A stretch of 45,214 bases of DNA from positions 1 to 45,214 of the IMG/VR virus record IMGVR_UViG_3300024358_000407. The stretch is one strand, 5' to 3'. The first letter of the stretch is position 1, and each line of letters starts with the position of its first letter. Below the pieces are notes generated by a model. It saw only the letters and a program-made list of their open reading frames with translations, did no database searches and was not told the origin of the DNA. Shown one piece after another: positions 1-7,989 of this stretch. This DNA is from a virus. Position numbers and translations under genes: made by a program.

Positions 1-465
1 CAATATATCATCGCTGGCTTTGACACGCCATGGAGTTTCTACTTTGATTGCAGAATGATGATATTCTTTATTTGTTGGTGCTACTTCTTTAGGTAATAAC
101 GGTTCAGTCTGCTCTGGACTGTGCCAGCTTACATAGTAATCTGTGTTACTAAAAGTATACCTGTCACTGTATCTTTTAAAAAGAAATGGAGTTTCCCAAC
201 TTATTTCTCTATGTCCTGCTCCTGTTTTAATAATAAAATCTGCAGGTGCTCTAAGAACATATCCAGTATTAGTGATAGTTTTAATCGCAGGACAATTTAA
301 AACTGTTTGTTTTCCTTGTTCGGGTCTATTACGTTTAGTATTGCCTAGTCCGTTCCAGTCTCTATCAACTTCAGAAGTATTAATTATCGGATAAGCGATC
401 GCAACATTAGGATCTAATGAATAAAATCTTACCCAACTCTTGTTTTTCTTAAACCAACCTAACAC
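1..465 (-). CDS. DUF6065-like phage protein, partial at window edge
   Basis: An open frame of 155 codons runs off the left edge with no stop, so the C-terminus is missing. The start is a GTG preceded by GGAG at 5-nt spacing; it lies just downstream of the glycosyltransferase stop. The protein begins VLGWFKKNKSWVRFY and contains a NCPAI segment followed about 20 residues later by RAPADFIIKT. The same spacing of CPA[IV], an aliphatic strand and P-D-x-x-I occurs in the protein at 36450-37154 of this window, so the two look like paralogues. They resemble the uncharacterised phage family DUF6065. No catalytic motif is visible. The family assignment is from memory and is tentative; the ORF itself is well supported by position, RBS and composition. 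Confidence 0.6.
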   Translation of the reverse strand, partial: MLGWFKKNKSWVRFYSLDPNVAIAYPIINTSEVDRDWNGLGNTKRNRPEQGKQTVLNCPAIKTITNTGYVLRAPADFIIKTGAGHREISWETPFLFKRYSDRYTFSNTDYYVSWHSPEQTEPLLPKEVAPTNKEYHHSAIKVETPWRVKASDDIL

Positions 466-466
466 T

Positions 467-1276
467 TTATCTCCAATTGTCTACTACAAATTGATCAGTA
501 ACATCCTGAGGTTTAGGGTCACCGTGGAAAACTGTCACACAGCACTCTGGATGGATATTTACAGTATGTAGCGGATTTTTAAATCTTCTTTTACCGTTTT
601 GGATTGTGAGATCTTCTCTTCTTCGGATCTCCCATTTGTAACTTTGTATCCATTCCAACGGCCACCATTTGATTCTATCCTTTGAAGTTTTCCATATCCA
701 ATCTTGGTCACCGGGTAATCGCATAGCATCAGACGGACTTCTTTTGAAATCTCTCCATATATGACTTTGCTCTCCGTGGTTCCATGCCATGACAGAACTG
801 TTAAGATATTGCCATGAAGGATAAAAATGTCGATTAAAATCTCGAATACCCAAGAAATCAGTAGTCCATACTGTAGCCAATTTATCAATGTTTGCGTGTA
901 TAACTACATCGAGATCAAAATATAAAATCCTTCCGGATATAGGTAAGCTAGGATCAAACATATGAACTTTATGCCACCATCCTTTGGAGTATCCTGCATT
1001 AGGTTGCGTTATATTTTTTACACCTTGTATGGTATGATTGCTGTCAGTCAAACATACAAATTCATATGGGATGGTCATATTTCGAGCCACCATATTTCTT
1101 AGGCGTTCAACATAGTCCATGCCGTATCGATTGCCGAACCTAACACAAAGAACAGTTATTTTAGTGTTAGGGTCGTAAGACTTTCTAGCTACCTCTGCAT
1201 CTTTTTCTGCACGTCGGATAGCCTTGAGTCTTTTTCTTTCTTCTTTACTGAGATTTTCTGGATTTGACGTATCCAT
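467..1276 (-). CDS. Glycosyltransferase-like protein (GT-A/GT8-like)
   Basis: A 269-residue protein. After a short charged N-terminus comes [19 protein letters not shown], the first beta strand and turn of a nucleotide-sugar transferase fold. Near the middle is [11 protein letters not shown], in which DLD matches the metal-binding D-x-D of GT-A glycosyltransferases, and later PGDQDWIW resembles the helix found in GT8-type enzymes. The expected role is transfer of a sugar from a nucleotide sugar to an unknown acceptor. It overlaps the upstream kdsA by 32 nt, so the two are probably translationally coupled, and with the GT42/DUF115-like gene at 2896-3486 it forms a sugar-related neighbourhood. 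The RBS is weak (GGTG about 10 nt upstream). Donor and acceptor cannot be inferred. Confidence 0.7.
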   Translation of the reverse strand: MDTSNPENLSKEERKRLKAIRRAEKDAEVARKSYDPNTKITVLCVRFGNRYGMDYVERLRNMVARNMTIPYEFVCLTDSNHTIQGVKNITQPNAGYSKGWWHKVHMFDPSLPISGRILYFDLDVVIHANIDKLATVWTTDFLGIRDFNRHFYPSWQYLNSSVMAWNHGEQSHIWRDFKRSPSDAMRLPGDQDWIWKTSKDRIKWWPLEWIQSYKWEIRRREDLTIQNGKRRFKNPLHTVNIHPECCVTVFHGDPKPQDVTDQFVVDNWR

Positions 1277-2081
1277 CTATGGTCACCAATTCTTCTAATG
1301 TGTTTCTTAATTTATCTAGGCGAACCATATTAGGCCCATCACTAGGAGCATTATCCGGATCTTCATGTGTTTCCATAAACACTCCGGCAACACAGCCAGT
1401 GGCTACAGCGGCCCTCGCCAAGTATGGGACCATTTCGCGGTCTCCGCCTGAGACTGTTCCCATTCCTCCAGGCTGTTGGACAGAATGAGTAGCATCAAAG
1501 ACCACTGGATACCCGGTGCTTGCCATAATGGGTAGACTACGCATATCAACAACAAGATTATTATATCCATGAGTGTATCCTCTTTCACATAACATCACAC
1601 GCTCATTTCCTGTCGAAGCAATTTTTGCAGCGACATTTTTCATGTCATGGGGAGCAAGAAACTGTCCCTTCTTGACATTTACTGCGCAGCCTGTTTTACC
1701 TGCGGCTAAAAGTAAATCGGTTTGTCTACACAGAAACGCAGGAATTTGTATAACGTCGATACCAGCATCTGCGACTAGCTCTGCTTGATATGATTCGTGG
1801 ATATCTGTAAGAACAGGAATCCCAAATTCGTGTTTGATCGAATTTAGAATTTTTAGACCTTCGTCAATACCTATACCTCTTTTTGTAGAGATACTAGATC
1901 TGTTAGCCTTATCAAAGCTACTTTTATAAATCAAATCTAAATCTAAATCATCACAGATTTCTTTTATGCTACCTGCTAAAAATTCTGCATGATCTTGACT
2001 TTCGATTTGACAGGGTCCGGCGATAATAAAAATTTTATTGTCGTTGCCGGCAACGATTCGGTTAATATTAAATGTGCGCAT
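1245..2081 (-). CDS. kdsA: 3-deoxy-8-phosphooctulonate synthase (KDO-8-P synthase)
   Basis: A 278-residue protein, full length for the family. KdsA condenses phosphoenolpyruvate with arabinose 5-phosphate to give KDO-8-phosphate, the first committed step towards the KDO of Gram-negative LPS. Visible family motifs are [10 protein letters not shown] near the N-terminus, [75 protein letters not shown] and the C-terminal [18 protein letters not shown]. These correspond to the TIM-barrel active-site loops. As an auxiliary gene in a phage it could adjust host LPS synthesis or feed modification by the adjacent glycosyltransferase. No other KDO pathway gene (kdsB, kdsC, kdsD) is visible here. The start ATG has no strong Shine-Dalgarno sequence. 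Confidence 0.96.
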   Translation of the reverse strand: MRTFNINRIVAGNDNKIFIIAGPCQIESQDHAEFLAGSIKEICDDLDLDLIYKSSFDKANRSSISTKRGIGIDEGLKILNSIKHEFGIPVLTDIHESYQAELVADAGIDVIQIPAFLCRQTDLLLAAGKTGCAVNVKKGQFLAPHDMKNVAAKIASTGNERVMLCERGYTHGYNNLVVDMRSLPIMASTGYPVVFDATHSVQQPGGMGTVSGGDREMVPYLARAAVATGCVAGVFMETHEDPDNAPSDGPNMVRLDKLRNTLEELVTIDGYVKSRKSQ

Positions 2082-2089
2082 ATTATTAT

Positions 2090-2248
2090 TTACCAGTGTC
2101 TAATCACACCAGCGATAATAAAACAGTTTGTGATTAGGTATGAAAGAATAATTAGAGTGCGAACTAGTGCTACCCAATCAGCTTCCTGACGAGTAGCACC
2201 AGCTTTTTCTCCCAGGGCTTTAGCCCAGATGCGCCATATCTTACGCAT
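2090..2248 (-). CDS. Small single-pass membrane protein
   Basis: A 52-residue protein, MRKIWRIW at the start, then a hydrophilic stretch ([16 protein letters not shown]), then one hydrophobic segment of about 20 residues ([21 protein letters not shown]) ending in IRHW. An upstream in-frame ATG exists, but the start chosen overlaps the queD stop codon as ATGCGTAA and has GAGG about 5 nt upstream. The layout is that of the small inner-membrane orphans common in T4-like marine phages. Function is not recognisable. Confidence 0.6.
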   Translation of the reverse strand: MRKIWRIWAKALGEKAGATRQEADWVALVRTLIILSYLITNCFIIAGVIRHW

Positions 2249-2774
2249 CGCCCTCATAGGTCGCGGAGTTAGCACCGTGTTCAAATACTTCTACAGATTT
2301 AACTCTGACACTTGGATTGATAGGATAACGCATATTACCGCTGGCTAATAGTTCAGCCATCTTGTCGTAACACATTTTAGCAAACATTTCGCAACCAACA
2401 GCAGGAACGATTCGCAAATCGCAAATGCCCTGTCGACGATATGGTTCTACTTGAACCCGTTCTGGATTGCCATCGTGTTCTGGATTTGAACTCCAACCTG
2501 ACATTTCTTTAAAACGATCTAACATAGGATCATCTTCGGCAATAACCAAAGTATGATCAAACATATGGTCAGCCCATTCTTTGAATACCTTAAGACCACC
2601 AAAGTCCATACACCAGTTTTTATCGTCTAGTGTGTCGCATTCAAAGATGAGTTTAATGCCAATTGAGTAACCGTGAAGTGTTGAGCAATGGCTGTGTGTG
2701 GCACGCCATTGTCTAAAGCAGCATGACAGACCTCTGTCGTTGCCGTAAGTTTTTGTTGAATAAAATTTCGCCAT
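2241..2774 (-). CDS. queD: 6-pyruvoyl-tetrahydropterin synthase / QueD-like protein
   Basis: A 177-residue protein of the PTPS fold. QueD converts 7,8-dihydroneopterin triphosphate to 6-carboxy-5,6,7,8-tetrahydropterin in the queuosine/7-deazaguanine pathway. Visible are FRQWRATHSHCSTLHGYS (zinc-binding histidines and a candidate catalytic cysteine), MDFGGLK, and MFDHTLVI (the D-H pair). The start is set by a strong AGGAGG six nt before the ATG of MAKFYSTKTYG; an in-frame codon seven residues upstream lacks such a site. A late promoter octamer lies at 2893-2900, leaving a roughly 110-nt leader. A QueC-like protein occurs far away at 27.7 kb, but no QueE or FolE is visible, so a complete deazaguanine pathway cannot be claimed from this window. 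Confidence 0.85.
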   Translation of the reverse strand: MAKFYSTKTYGNDRGLSCCFRQWRATHSHCSTLHGYSIGIKLIFECDTLDDKNWCMDFGGLKVFKEWADHMFDHTLVIAEDDPMLDRFKEMSGWSSNPEHDGNPERVQVEPYRRQGICDLRIVPAVGCEMFAKMCYDKMAELLASGNMRYPINPSVRVKSVEVFEHGANSATYEGDA

Positions 2775-2892
2775 CTCTTGCCTCCTGTAAATCAAGCGAG
2801 TAAGTTTGATGACATGCAGAATTTATAAAGCGGGGTGAATGCCATTGAAGACCGCTGTGCCTCTGTGTGTATATGTAATTATATTACGACTG

Positions 2893-2900
2893 TATTTATA
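2893..2900 (-). promoter_or_regulatory. T4-type late promoter octamer TATAAATA
   Basis: A perfect TATAAATA reads on the minus strand, about 120 nt upstream of the queD start, overlapping the end of the preceding gene. In T4 this octamer is the late promoter -10 element recognised by gp55. No sigma70 -35 box precedes it. The downstream leader is about 110 nt and holds no gene. Confidence 0.6.
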
Positions 2901-3486
2901 ATGCAACGAATTTCACATTATTTTTTTGCCATTCTCTAGGCATAGACCAATCTTTAGAATTGTGAATGATATATTTTTTATCTACAAATTTATCAAATAT
3001 TTTTGATATTTGGTAAATCCAATAACTGGGGTCAATAGGTTGACTGTTTGGATCGGAATAGTTTTCTGTGCCTTTATAAATGTTATTAACTTTATTATTT
3101 GACGAATATAAATCGAAACCAAAAATATGTATTTCTGACGACTCTAATAATGATGCTATCAAAATAGCGTAAGGGCCACTACCCCAATGAAAAGGTTGGT
3201 CTTGCCTATCTATACTTTTATAAGGAAGGTCTGGAACTTGACGTATGCTTTTGTTCTTTTTGATCTTTCTAAAGTAGTGATACCAATCTTCTCTAACATA
3301 GATCAACGTTTCTGGGGGAGTATTTTTTGTAGCTTCTTCAGCCATCCTTCGATCGCAGCATACTAAATGATCGACTACTAGATCTCTATGAATAGCATTG
3401 CAGCCAACTATTATATGATCAGTTTTTAAACTGTGAAGGTCAAGATGTCGACGGCTTTCGCCGTTGCCTAACACTGCTATTTTCAA
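2896..3486 (-). CDS. GT42/DUF115-like putative sugar transferase
   Basis: A 196-residue protein starting MKIAVLGNGESRRHLDL, the nucleotide-binding G-N-G-x-S turn of GT42 sialyltransferases and DUF115 proteins. Further on it has IIVGCNAIHRD and the pair HWGSGPYAILIASLL / IHIFGFDLYS, which match the T-S-G-x-Y ... G-[FI]-D-[FL]-Y region of that superfamily. It may transfer a nonulosonic-acid-type sugar, but donor and acceptor are unknown. The start is a TTG one nt after the tail-fibre stop codon; no ATG gives the complete N-terminal strand. Proximity to kdsA and a GT-A-like gene supports a surface-glycan role. Confidence 0.6.
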   Translation of the reverse strand: MKIAVLGNGESRRHLDLHSLKTDHIIVGCNAIHRDLVVDHLVCCDRRMAEEATKNTPPETLIYVREDWYHYFRKIKKNKSIRQVPDLPYKSIDRQDQPFHWGSGPYAILIASLLESSEIHIFGFDLYSSNNKVNNIYKGTENYSDPNSQPIDPSYWIYQISKIFDKFVDKKYIIHNSKDWSMPREWQKNNVKFVAL

Positions 3487-3487
3487 T

Positions 3488-4342
3488 TTAGGTTATTGTG
3501 CCGAACGGATTCCATTCACCAGGATCGCCTGGACGAGTGCATACCCATCCTATGCAACCTCTCGGCTGTGGATTTGAGTTCCAGACGATATCACCTTTGT
3601 TAAAGTTACCTTTAGTTGGTGGTAATTCTGAAACCATATGTAATTTATTATTCAATCTTACAGCACCGGCAACGTGTAAATCGACATTTGGATCCGGTGT
3701 CTTAACACCTAGGGATAGTTTGCCGTTTACCGTTACTTGAATTGGTGTTCGATTAAAGTTTCCTAGGATAATATCACCGTTGGCTTTTACTGAGATTCTA
3801 GGAGTATTGTCAGTTACTATATCGAAATCTGTTGAAGCAAAAGTTCCTACGACTCCGTGGAAAGTTTCTGAAGTGCCTAACATCACCTCGATGCCCATTT
3901 CTGCTACAGAAAGAGCAGCGTTTGGTGATTCTGTTCCAAACCCTAATCTATTGATATCTGAATTATAATATAGATAGTTGTCTATGCTTACAGAGCCATC
4001 GACGATAAGACCTTTTAGTCGTCCTACTTCTCTTAGAGAACTTTTTGTAACAGTAGATCCTAGTTCTTTTGAATCTAGAACTTTAATACCGTTAGCATAG
4101 AACCCCTTGTCTTTTGCTACTTCGATGTTTTCAGAAGAGACAAAACGATCTGGTTCAGTTAAAAGAAATTGTTTTGTAGTGCCGTGACCACTAAAAATCA
4201 TGCCTTTTCCGTAATTTGTTTCGCCTTGTTGTGCATGAAAATCTAGAAAAGGCTTATCAAATGCGGCAGTTTTATCTGCGGCAATGGCTTTTAGGGCTTG
4301 TGCTAAAACGTCAATAGATTGATCTAGGGATTGATTATTCAT
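3488..4342 (-). CDS. Tail fibre / virion structural protein
   Basis: A 284-residue protein rich in Gly, Asn, Ser and Thr with short beta repeats such as VKANGDIILGNF, LSLGVKTPDPNVDLHVAGAVRLN and LHMVSELPPTKGNFNKGDIVWN. These are typical of trimeric tail-fibre shafts ending in a small C-terminal domain with a GCIGWVCT element. The chosen start ATG (MNNQSLDQ) lies at the centre of a large inverted repeat (see 4324-4364). A longer TTG start five residues upstream is possible. It probably binds the host surface as part of the virion. The adhesin tip specificity cannot be read. Confidence 0.65.
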   Translation of the reverse strand: MNNQSLDQSIDVLAQALKAIAADKTAAFDKPFLDFHAQQGETNYGKGMIFSGHGTTKQFLLTEPDRFVSSENIEVAKDKGFYANGIKVLDSKELGSTVTKSSLREVGRLKGLIVDGSVSIDNYLYYNSDINRLGFGTESPNAALSVAEMGIEVMLGTSETFHGVVGTFASTDFDIVTDNTPRISVKANGDIILGNFNRTPIQVTVNGKLSLGVKTPDPNVDLHVAGAVRLNNKLHMVSELPPTKGNFNKGDIVWNSNPQPRGCIGWVCTRPGDPGEWNPFGTIT

Positions 4343-4364
4343 ATGAATATTTATCAATCCCTAG
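4324..4364. repeat. Large inverted repeat spanning the tail-fibre start codon
   Basis: Arms CTAGGGATTGAT (4324-4335) and ATCAATCCCTAG (4353-4364) are perfect 12-bp complements. Between them lies TATTCATATGAATA (4336-4349), itself a 14-nt palindrome, plus a TTT bulge. In RNA from the minus strand this would place the start codon inside a near-continuous 19-bp hairpin. It could be a translational switch, a protein-binding site, or chance overlap with a GATAAATA late-promoter-like sequence inside the repeat. Confidence 0.7.
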
Positions 4365-4376
4365 AAAGTTTTGAAT

Positions 4377-5546
4377 TTAGCTTACTTTGAGCAGTATAGT
4401 TTCTTCGTTAATACGGCCGTTGAGCTTAATATCTACTGCTTTAATGTCCTCTAGGAACTTGCGCAGAGCTACTTTGCCCGAATCTTTAAAACTCTTAAGC
4501 TGTTCATCTGGCTTGCGCAGAGTCTTTTGCACACTCTTGATTTCATCGTAGCCTGTGATAGTAGTTCCTTTGACACCAAGCTCGTTAAACTCTCCGGCAA
4601 CATACTTGCCCAGTTTGCGAGTTTTAGTATTGTAAACCCACAATTCCTTAGCACCAATGATATCTGTAGGATTGATACTAACCAGTTTTAGAGTTTGCTC
4701 AGTTTTCATAAACTTGAGTTTACCCACAACTTTTTCTGCAGGAACAGCCTTGCGAGCACGTGGCTTTTTATTAACTTTGGCTTCTTGCATCAGCATATCG
4801 CAGGCGCTAAGAATATCGTTATAAAAAGAAACAATTTTTTTAATCTGTGCTTTGCTCAAATGACTGTAGCCTTCTTTGAGCTGTTCGCATTTACCCTCTT
4901 GCAATTCGATATACTCGTCATATTGACGTTTGTATACATCTTTAATAATACGGGCATGAGCGGCTTTGGCCTGTTTGCCCTTGAGCAAATTAAGAACTTT
5001 GAACTGTTTTGGATCAAATGCTTCGGGATCTAGACTAAAAGATTCAACTGCATCTTCGATTTCCTCAGTCATTTTATAGGCAGCTTCACGAACGCGATCT
5101 TGGATAGAAACTACGATCGCAGTTTCTTTTTTCTCAGTAACTTCTTCTTCCTCTGTGTCCTCTTTACCTTCTGCAATGACTCGATTGATAGCTTCTTCTA
5201 ACCATTTGGCACTATCACGACCTTCGTTAAATCCTGCATGAACTTCGGGCATGCCACGAAGTAGACATGCTGCCAACCCGCCCATGGTTCCAGAACAACG
5301 ATTATCTTTGGTCTTTTTAAACTCTGCAACGCTATCAGGATGCCATCCTTGGCCTTTCATCCATTCAACGACTTTAGGTTTGAGGTCTTTAGAACTAAAT
5401 TCCAAACGATAATATTCCATAGCTACTCGAAAGTGACGAGTAAACTGTTCAGCATCCCAGTCCTCTGCACCATCCCAACGTGGGCTGAGATCTTTGTTTT
5501 TATTCTGACGGATAGCGATGCTTGCTTTTTTGAGCTTAGATGCCAT
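4377..5546 (-). CDS. Conserved phage protein of unknown function
   Basis: A 389-residue soluble protein that I recognise only as a type of orphan carried by T4-like marine phages. It has an N-terminal basic stretch (MASKLKKASIAIRQNKNKD), a W-rich region (WDGAEDWDAEQFTRHFRVAMEYY), an acidic linker with a run of Glu near residue 135, charged helical segments in the middle, and a lysine-rich beta-like C-terminal third (ELWVYNTKTRKLGKY). No catalytic motif or membrane segment is evident. The start is well supported by AGGAG 9 nt upstream. A perfect sigma70 promoter lies at 5581-5609, so it is probably an early gene. Confidence 0.75.
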   Translation of the reverse strand: MASKLKKASIAIRQNKNKDLSPRWDGAEDWDAEQFTRHFRVAMEYYRLEFSSKDLKPKVVEWMKGQGWHPDSVAEFKKTKDNRCSGTMGGLAACLLRGMPEVHAGFNEGRDSAKWLEEAINRVIAEGKEDTEEEEVTEKKETAIVVSIQDRVREAAYKMTEEIEDAVESFSLDPEAFDPKQFKVLNLLKGKQAKAAHARIIKDVYKRQYDEYIELQEGKCEQLKEGYSHLSKAQIKKIVSFYNDILSACDMLMQEAKVNKKPRARKAVPAEKVVGKLKFMKTEQTLKLVSINPTDIIGAKELWVYNTKTRKLGKYVAGEFNELGVKGTTITGYDEIKSVQKTLRKPDEQLKSFKDSGKVALRKFLEDIKAVDIKLNGRINEETILLKVS

Positions 5547-5580
5547 TTGGATTCACTCCTATTCGTTTAACAATATGTAT

Positions 5581-5609
5581 ATTATAGCACCAAATAGACA
5601 TGTTGTCAA
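5581..5609 (-). promoter_or_regulatory. Consensus sigma70 promoter
   Basis: On the minus strand TTGACA and TATAAT are separated by exactly 17 bp. Both hexamers are perfect. Transcription would begin about 28 nt upstream of the start codon at 5546, leaving room for the AGGAG ribosome site. This is expected to be recognised by unmodified host RNA polymerase. Confidence 0.9.
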
Positions 5610-5797
5610 CCTTGCTCAAATCGTTCTACTTCTTCCAAATCGCCGTCAATTTCTTGATAAACGATAGTTTGGAAATATCCTAGATCTAGATTGGCTTTGG
5701 CCAATTCTAATGCTTCTTTTCTGCTACTGGTGGTTTCTAGCAATTCTTCGTGAAAGGCTTCGTCCACACCCCAGACCTCGTAAAGTTCCCAGGTCAT
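5606..5797 (-). CDS. Small acidic hypothetical protein
   Basis: A 63-residue acidic protein (MTWELYEVWGVDEAFHEELLE ...) with no recognisable domain. An AGGAG lies about 14 nt before the ATG, longer than ideal. It sits between a promoter on its 3' side and the hypothetical gene at 5823-6404, in the same orientation. The alternating hydrophobic/acidic pattern suggests a small alpha/beta fold. Confidence 0.5.
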   Translation of the reverse strand: MTWELYEVWGVDEAFHEELLETTSSRKEALELAKANLDLGYFQTIVYQEIDGDLEEVERFEQG

Positions 5798-5822
5798 GAT
5801 AAAATATTAATCTCCTATTAGG

Positions 5823-6404
5823 TTAATCAAACTTAGTCCAATCTCCATCGGGCGCCACTGCCCAACCAAGACGTTGGAGATCATTCCGGATCTCGTCGGT
5901 TATACAGCCTTCCGGCACGTATCTGTCAACAACAGACTTTCTAGCTAATTGTTCTTCGGTAAATTCTTCGTTTTCTTTAGCAGGAGCATATACTCCTACA
6001 TCTCGAATACCGGAACAATACCAATCGATATAATCACCTTTTTGTTGCATGTCGGCAACGATGCCTCCGGCATAACGCCAAGAAGCACCCCACTCTTCAT
6101 TTTTAAGGATGGGAATAACATCTAATTTAATGAACCCGTTGTTACACATGGCCGCATACAAATTTTGAGCATAAGCATCGTCAGCACGAACTTTCTCTAA
6201 AATCCAATCAGTGGTTAGGAGATCGTATTCCATGTTATTGATTCTACTTTGGGGATCGTCAAACTTGTGCTCATGATCGTTGAGAATTTGATCGAACATG
6301 TCAAGATAGGCCTCGTTTACAGGTTCGCCTTTTTCTGCCTGACGCTTTACATAACCTTCCTTTTGGAAGGTATGTCGTTCAGGGCTTTTTGAAATCTTTG
6401 ACAT
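5823..6404 (-). CDS. Conserved phage protein of unknown function
   Basis: A 193-residue protein, MSKISKSPERHTFQKEGYVKR at its start, with no signal peptide or membrane segment. Features are an acidic middle (DHEHKFDDPQSRINN), a strand-rich segment (GFIKLDVIPILKNEEWGASWRYAGGIVADM) and a C-terminal helix ending RLGWAVAPDGDWTKFD. It overlaps the upstream gene by 26 nt, suggesting coupled translation. Function not recognised. Confidence 0.65.
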   Translation of the reverse strand: MSKISKSPERHTFQKEGYVKRQAEKGEPVNEAYLDMFDQILNDHEHKFDDPQSRINNMEYDLLTTDWILEKVRADDAYAQNLYAAMCNNGFIKLDVIPILKNEEWGASWRYAGGIVADMQQKGDYIDWYCSGIRDVGVYAPAKENEEFTEEQLARKSVVDRYVPEGCITDEIRNDLQRLGWAVAPDGDWTKFD

Positions 6405-6708
6405 CTTGAATTGCTTTCTTTAGAGTCTCGGCATAGTTGAAAGCGGTTTGTTCATTCATTGTTAATACAGTTTGATGCTCTAAGTAACCTTTAGTAAGTA
6501 AGGTCCAGATCTGTTTGAAACGATTCATCGACCACCAAGGTGATTTTACGGTTGCATATATTGTAACATTGACCCCTATATCTTCTGCTTCTATCCAAAT
6601 ATCATGAGTATGGTCTTCCGAACCACATTCACAAACAACGTGATACATTTTGGTATCACCCCAATCGTTCTTTTTTAATATACCTTCTGCTGGTGTTTGT
6701 AGTTTCAT
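6379..6708 (-). CDS. Hypothetical phage protein with a Cys-x-Cys / His cluster
   Basis: A 109-residue protein. The start MKLQTPAEG was chosen because the longer in-frame start lies inside the neighbouring gene, whereas this ATG follows that gene's stop by 1 nt. The segment MYHVVCECGSEDHTHDIWIEAE contains C-x-C and H-x-H, a possible metal site. A basic tryptophan-rich segment (SPWWSMNRFKQIWTLLTKGYLEHQTVLTMN) follows, then a C-terminal helix. The pattern is familiar from T4-like marine phages, but the function is unknown. Confidence 0.65.
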   Translation of the reverse strand: MKLQTPAEGILKKNDWGDTKMYHVVCECGSEDHTHDIWIEAEDIGVNVTIYATVKSPWWSMNRFKQIWTLLTKGYLEHQTVLTMNEQTAFNYAETLKKAIQDVKDFKKP

Positions 6709-6709
6709 A

Positions 6710-6943
6710 TTAGTTATCGAATGTTTTAACTTGATCTCGTTTATCATAAATGCTTTTGACAATGCGTTGATAGTCTTCTTCGCTCATACATGTCCTATAA
6801 AGACTCAAGGCCTGTGTAGTCATTACTGCCGCTATTTCTAGCGAACTATAATCCTCTAACATAAGTCCAGTAAACTGTAGATACTTAGCATACAATTCTT
6901 CTGTCTTATGTTCTTCACCGCCTATGTTTTCATTGAATAGCAT
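6710..6943 (-). CDS. Small conserved phage protein
   Basis: A 77-residue mostly helical protein, MLFNENIGGEEHKTEELYAKY ..., with hydrophobic periodicity in LEIAAVMTTQALSLYRTCM and a basic C-terminus (IYDKRDQVKTFDN). The start overlaps the 3' end of the 58-residue gene upstream by 14 nt. No known domain. Its place in a tightly packed minus-strand run supports it as a real gene. Confidence 0.6.
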   Translation of the reverse strand: MLFNENIGGEEHKTEELYAKYLQFTGLMLEDYSSLEIAAVMTTQALSLYRTCMSEEDYQRIVKSIYDKRDQVKTFDN

Positions 6944-7106
6944 TTTTTTGTCTCTGATGTTTATATTCTCTTTTCAACCACCATTTAAATTTTTGAAAAT
7001 ATTCTTCGTAAGAATATTTTGGCAAATTAGCATCGAGGTGCTCGTCACAGTTTTCCAACCATAGATTTCGCACCCAATTCCTAAACGGAGAAAATTTTAA
7101 GTCCAT
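6930..7106 (-). CDS. Small basic/aromatic conserved phage protein
   Basis: A 58-residue protein starting MDLKFSPFRNWVRNLWLENC. It has a distinctive aromatic/basic C-terminal half (YSYEEYFQKFKWWLKREYKH). The ATG overlaps the stop of the upstream gene (7097-7906) and its TGA lies inside the start region of the next gene, the usual overlap pattern of this phage. The FRNWV ... YF-x-K-[FY]-K-W-W-L-K-R-E-Y pattern recalls small orphans of T4-like phages. Function unknown. Confidence 0.6.
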   Translation of the reverse strand: MDLKFSPFRNWVRNLWLENCDEHLDANLPKYSYEEYFQKFKWWLKREYKHQRQKNAIQ

Positions 7107-7906
7107 AGTGATTGTCTTACTTTAATTAAACGAATCATCATTTCTTCATCTTCTTGTTCGTATTGTGCTTCCAATTCACGACTCTTGTCAAGAGCAGTTT
7201 TACACATTTCTGCCATTTCGGGAGTTTTATCTTCCATATCTAAAAGATGATAACCCTTTTCGCGGCGAAGATTGCAGTAAGCAGTCCAACCACTAGCATC
7301 GTGAACATCTGGGCGATTTGGATAAACTTCCTTCCACCAAGTATAAAGCTCTAGGATTTCTTTAGCAGCTTTGGCTTGATATGTAGGTTCTTCCTGTTCG
7401 CCTTCTTCGATAAACTCTTTATTGGTTAGAGTCATTGCCCACTTCAAGTAGTCAACACCAGCTTCTGGACAACGCCAGTTTCGATACCAACGACGCCACC
7501 AAGGATAGCTGTGCTTTTTACGAGCTTCATCATCCCATACACAATGATGCCATGCTTGCTCTACTTCAACGAATTCAACAAGTTCGTTAAAAAGGCATGG
7601 CAGGAATCTATTCCCAACATCGCACCAAGTGCCACGCTTGATATCGCGAGGGCTAGCAGTAAGACAATGAGTTCTAGTAACAAAGCGATTGTTAATATAA
7701 TATCTAACATCATTAATCCTTTCTGGAATCCAGCACCAAACGTTCTGGATTTTGTCCAAGCCTTCTTCAGCAATCCACCAACGGATTGGATATTTGGCTT
7801 TAGCAGCCTTTTCCCATTCTGCCCATTCCTTGCCTGTTCCGCACTTTAATTTGGTAGTGCCACGGATCCAATCAGCGAATGGTGAGCAGGTCCAATAATT
7901 TCTCAT
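7097..7906 (-). CDS. Tryptophan-rich conserved phage protein
   Basis: A 269-residue protein unusually rich in Trp, Tyr and charged residues (SYPWWRRWYRNWRCPEAG; ILELYTWWKEVYPNRPD). It opens MRNYWTCSPFADWIRGT. The family is familiar from large marine phages, but I know of no function. The last 60 residues are helical and acidic. A perfect sigma70 promoter lies about 40 nt upstream (7944-7972), followed by AAGGA nine nt before the ATG, so it probably heads an early operon that continues leftwards. Confidence 0.75.
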   Translation of the reverse strand: MRNYWTCSPFADWIRGTTKLKCGTGKEWAEWEKAAKAKYPIRWWIAEEGLDKIQNVWCWIPERINDVRYYINNRFVTRTHCLTASPRDIKRGTWCDVGNRFLPCLFNELVEFVEVEQAWHHCVWDDEARKKHSYPWWRRWYRNWRCPEAGVDYLKWAMTLTNKEFIEEGEQEEPTYQAKAAKEILELYTWWKEVYPNRPDVHDASGWTAYCNLRREKGYHLLDMEDKTPEMAEMCKTALDKSRELEAQYEQEDEEMMIRLIKVRQSLWT

Positions 7907-7943
7907 GTATAATCCTTCTCAGACTTAGTAGTCGAACACTTTA

Positions 7944-7972
7944 ATTATACTATCTTTTAAAAAACCTGTCAA
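7944..7972 (-). promoter_or_regulatory. Consensus sigma70 promoter
   Basis: Minus-strand TTGACA, 17-bp spacer, TATAAT, all perfect matches. It sits in the short gap between the genes ending at 7990 and starting at 7906 and points at the latter. Confidence 0.9.
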
Positions 7973-7989
7973 GATGGGTCAAAAACGAA

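Noticed and set aside
143-394. Plus-strand ORF of 83 codons
   Set aside because: It lies opposite the open, RBS-led minus-strand frame at 1-465 and has no ribosome site or familiar motif.
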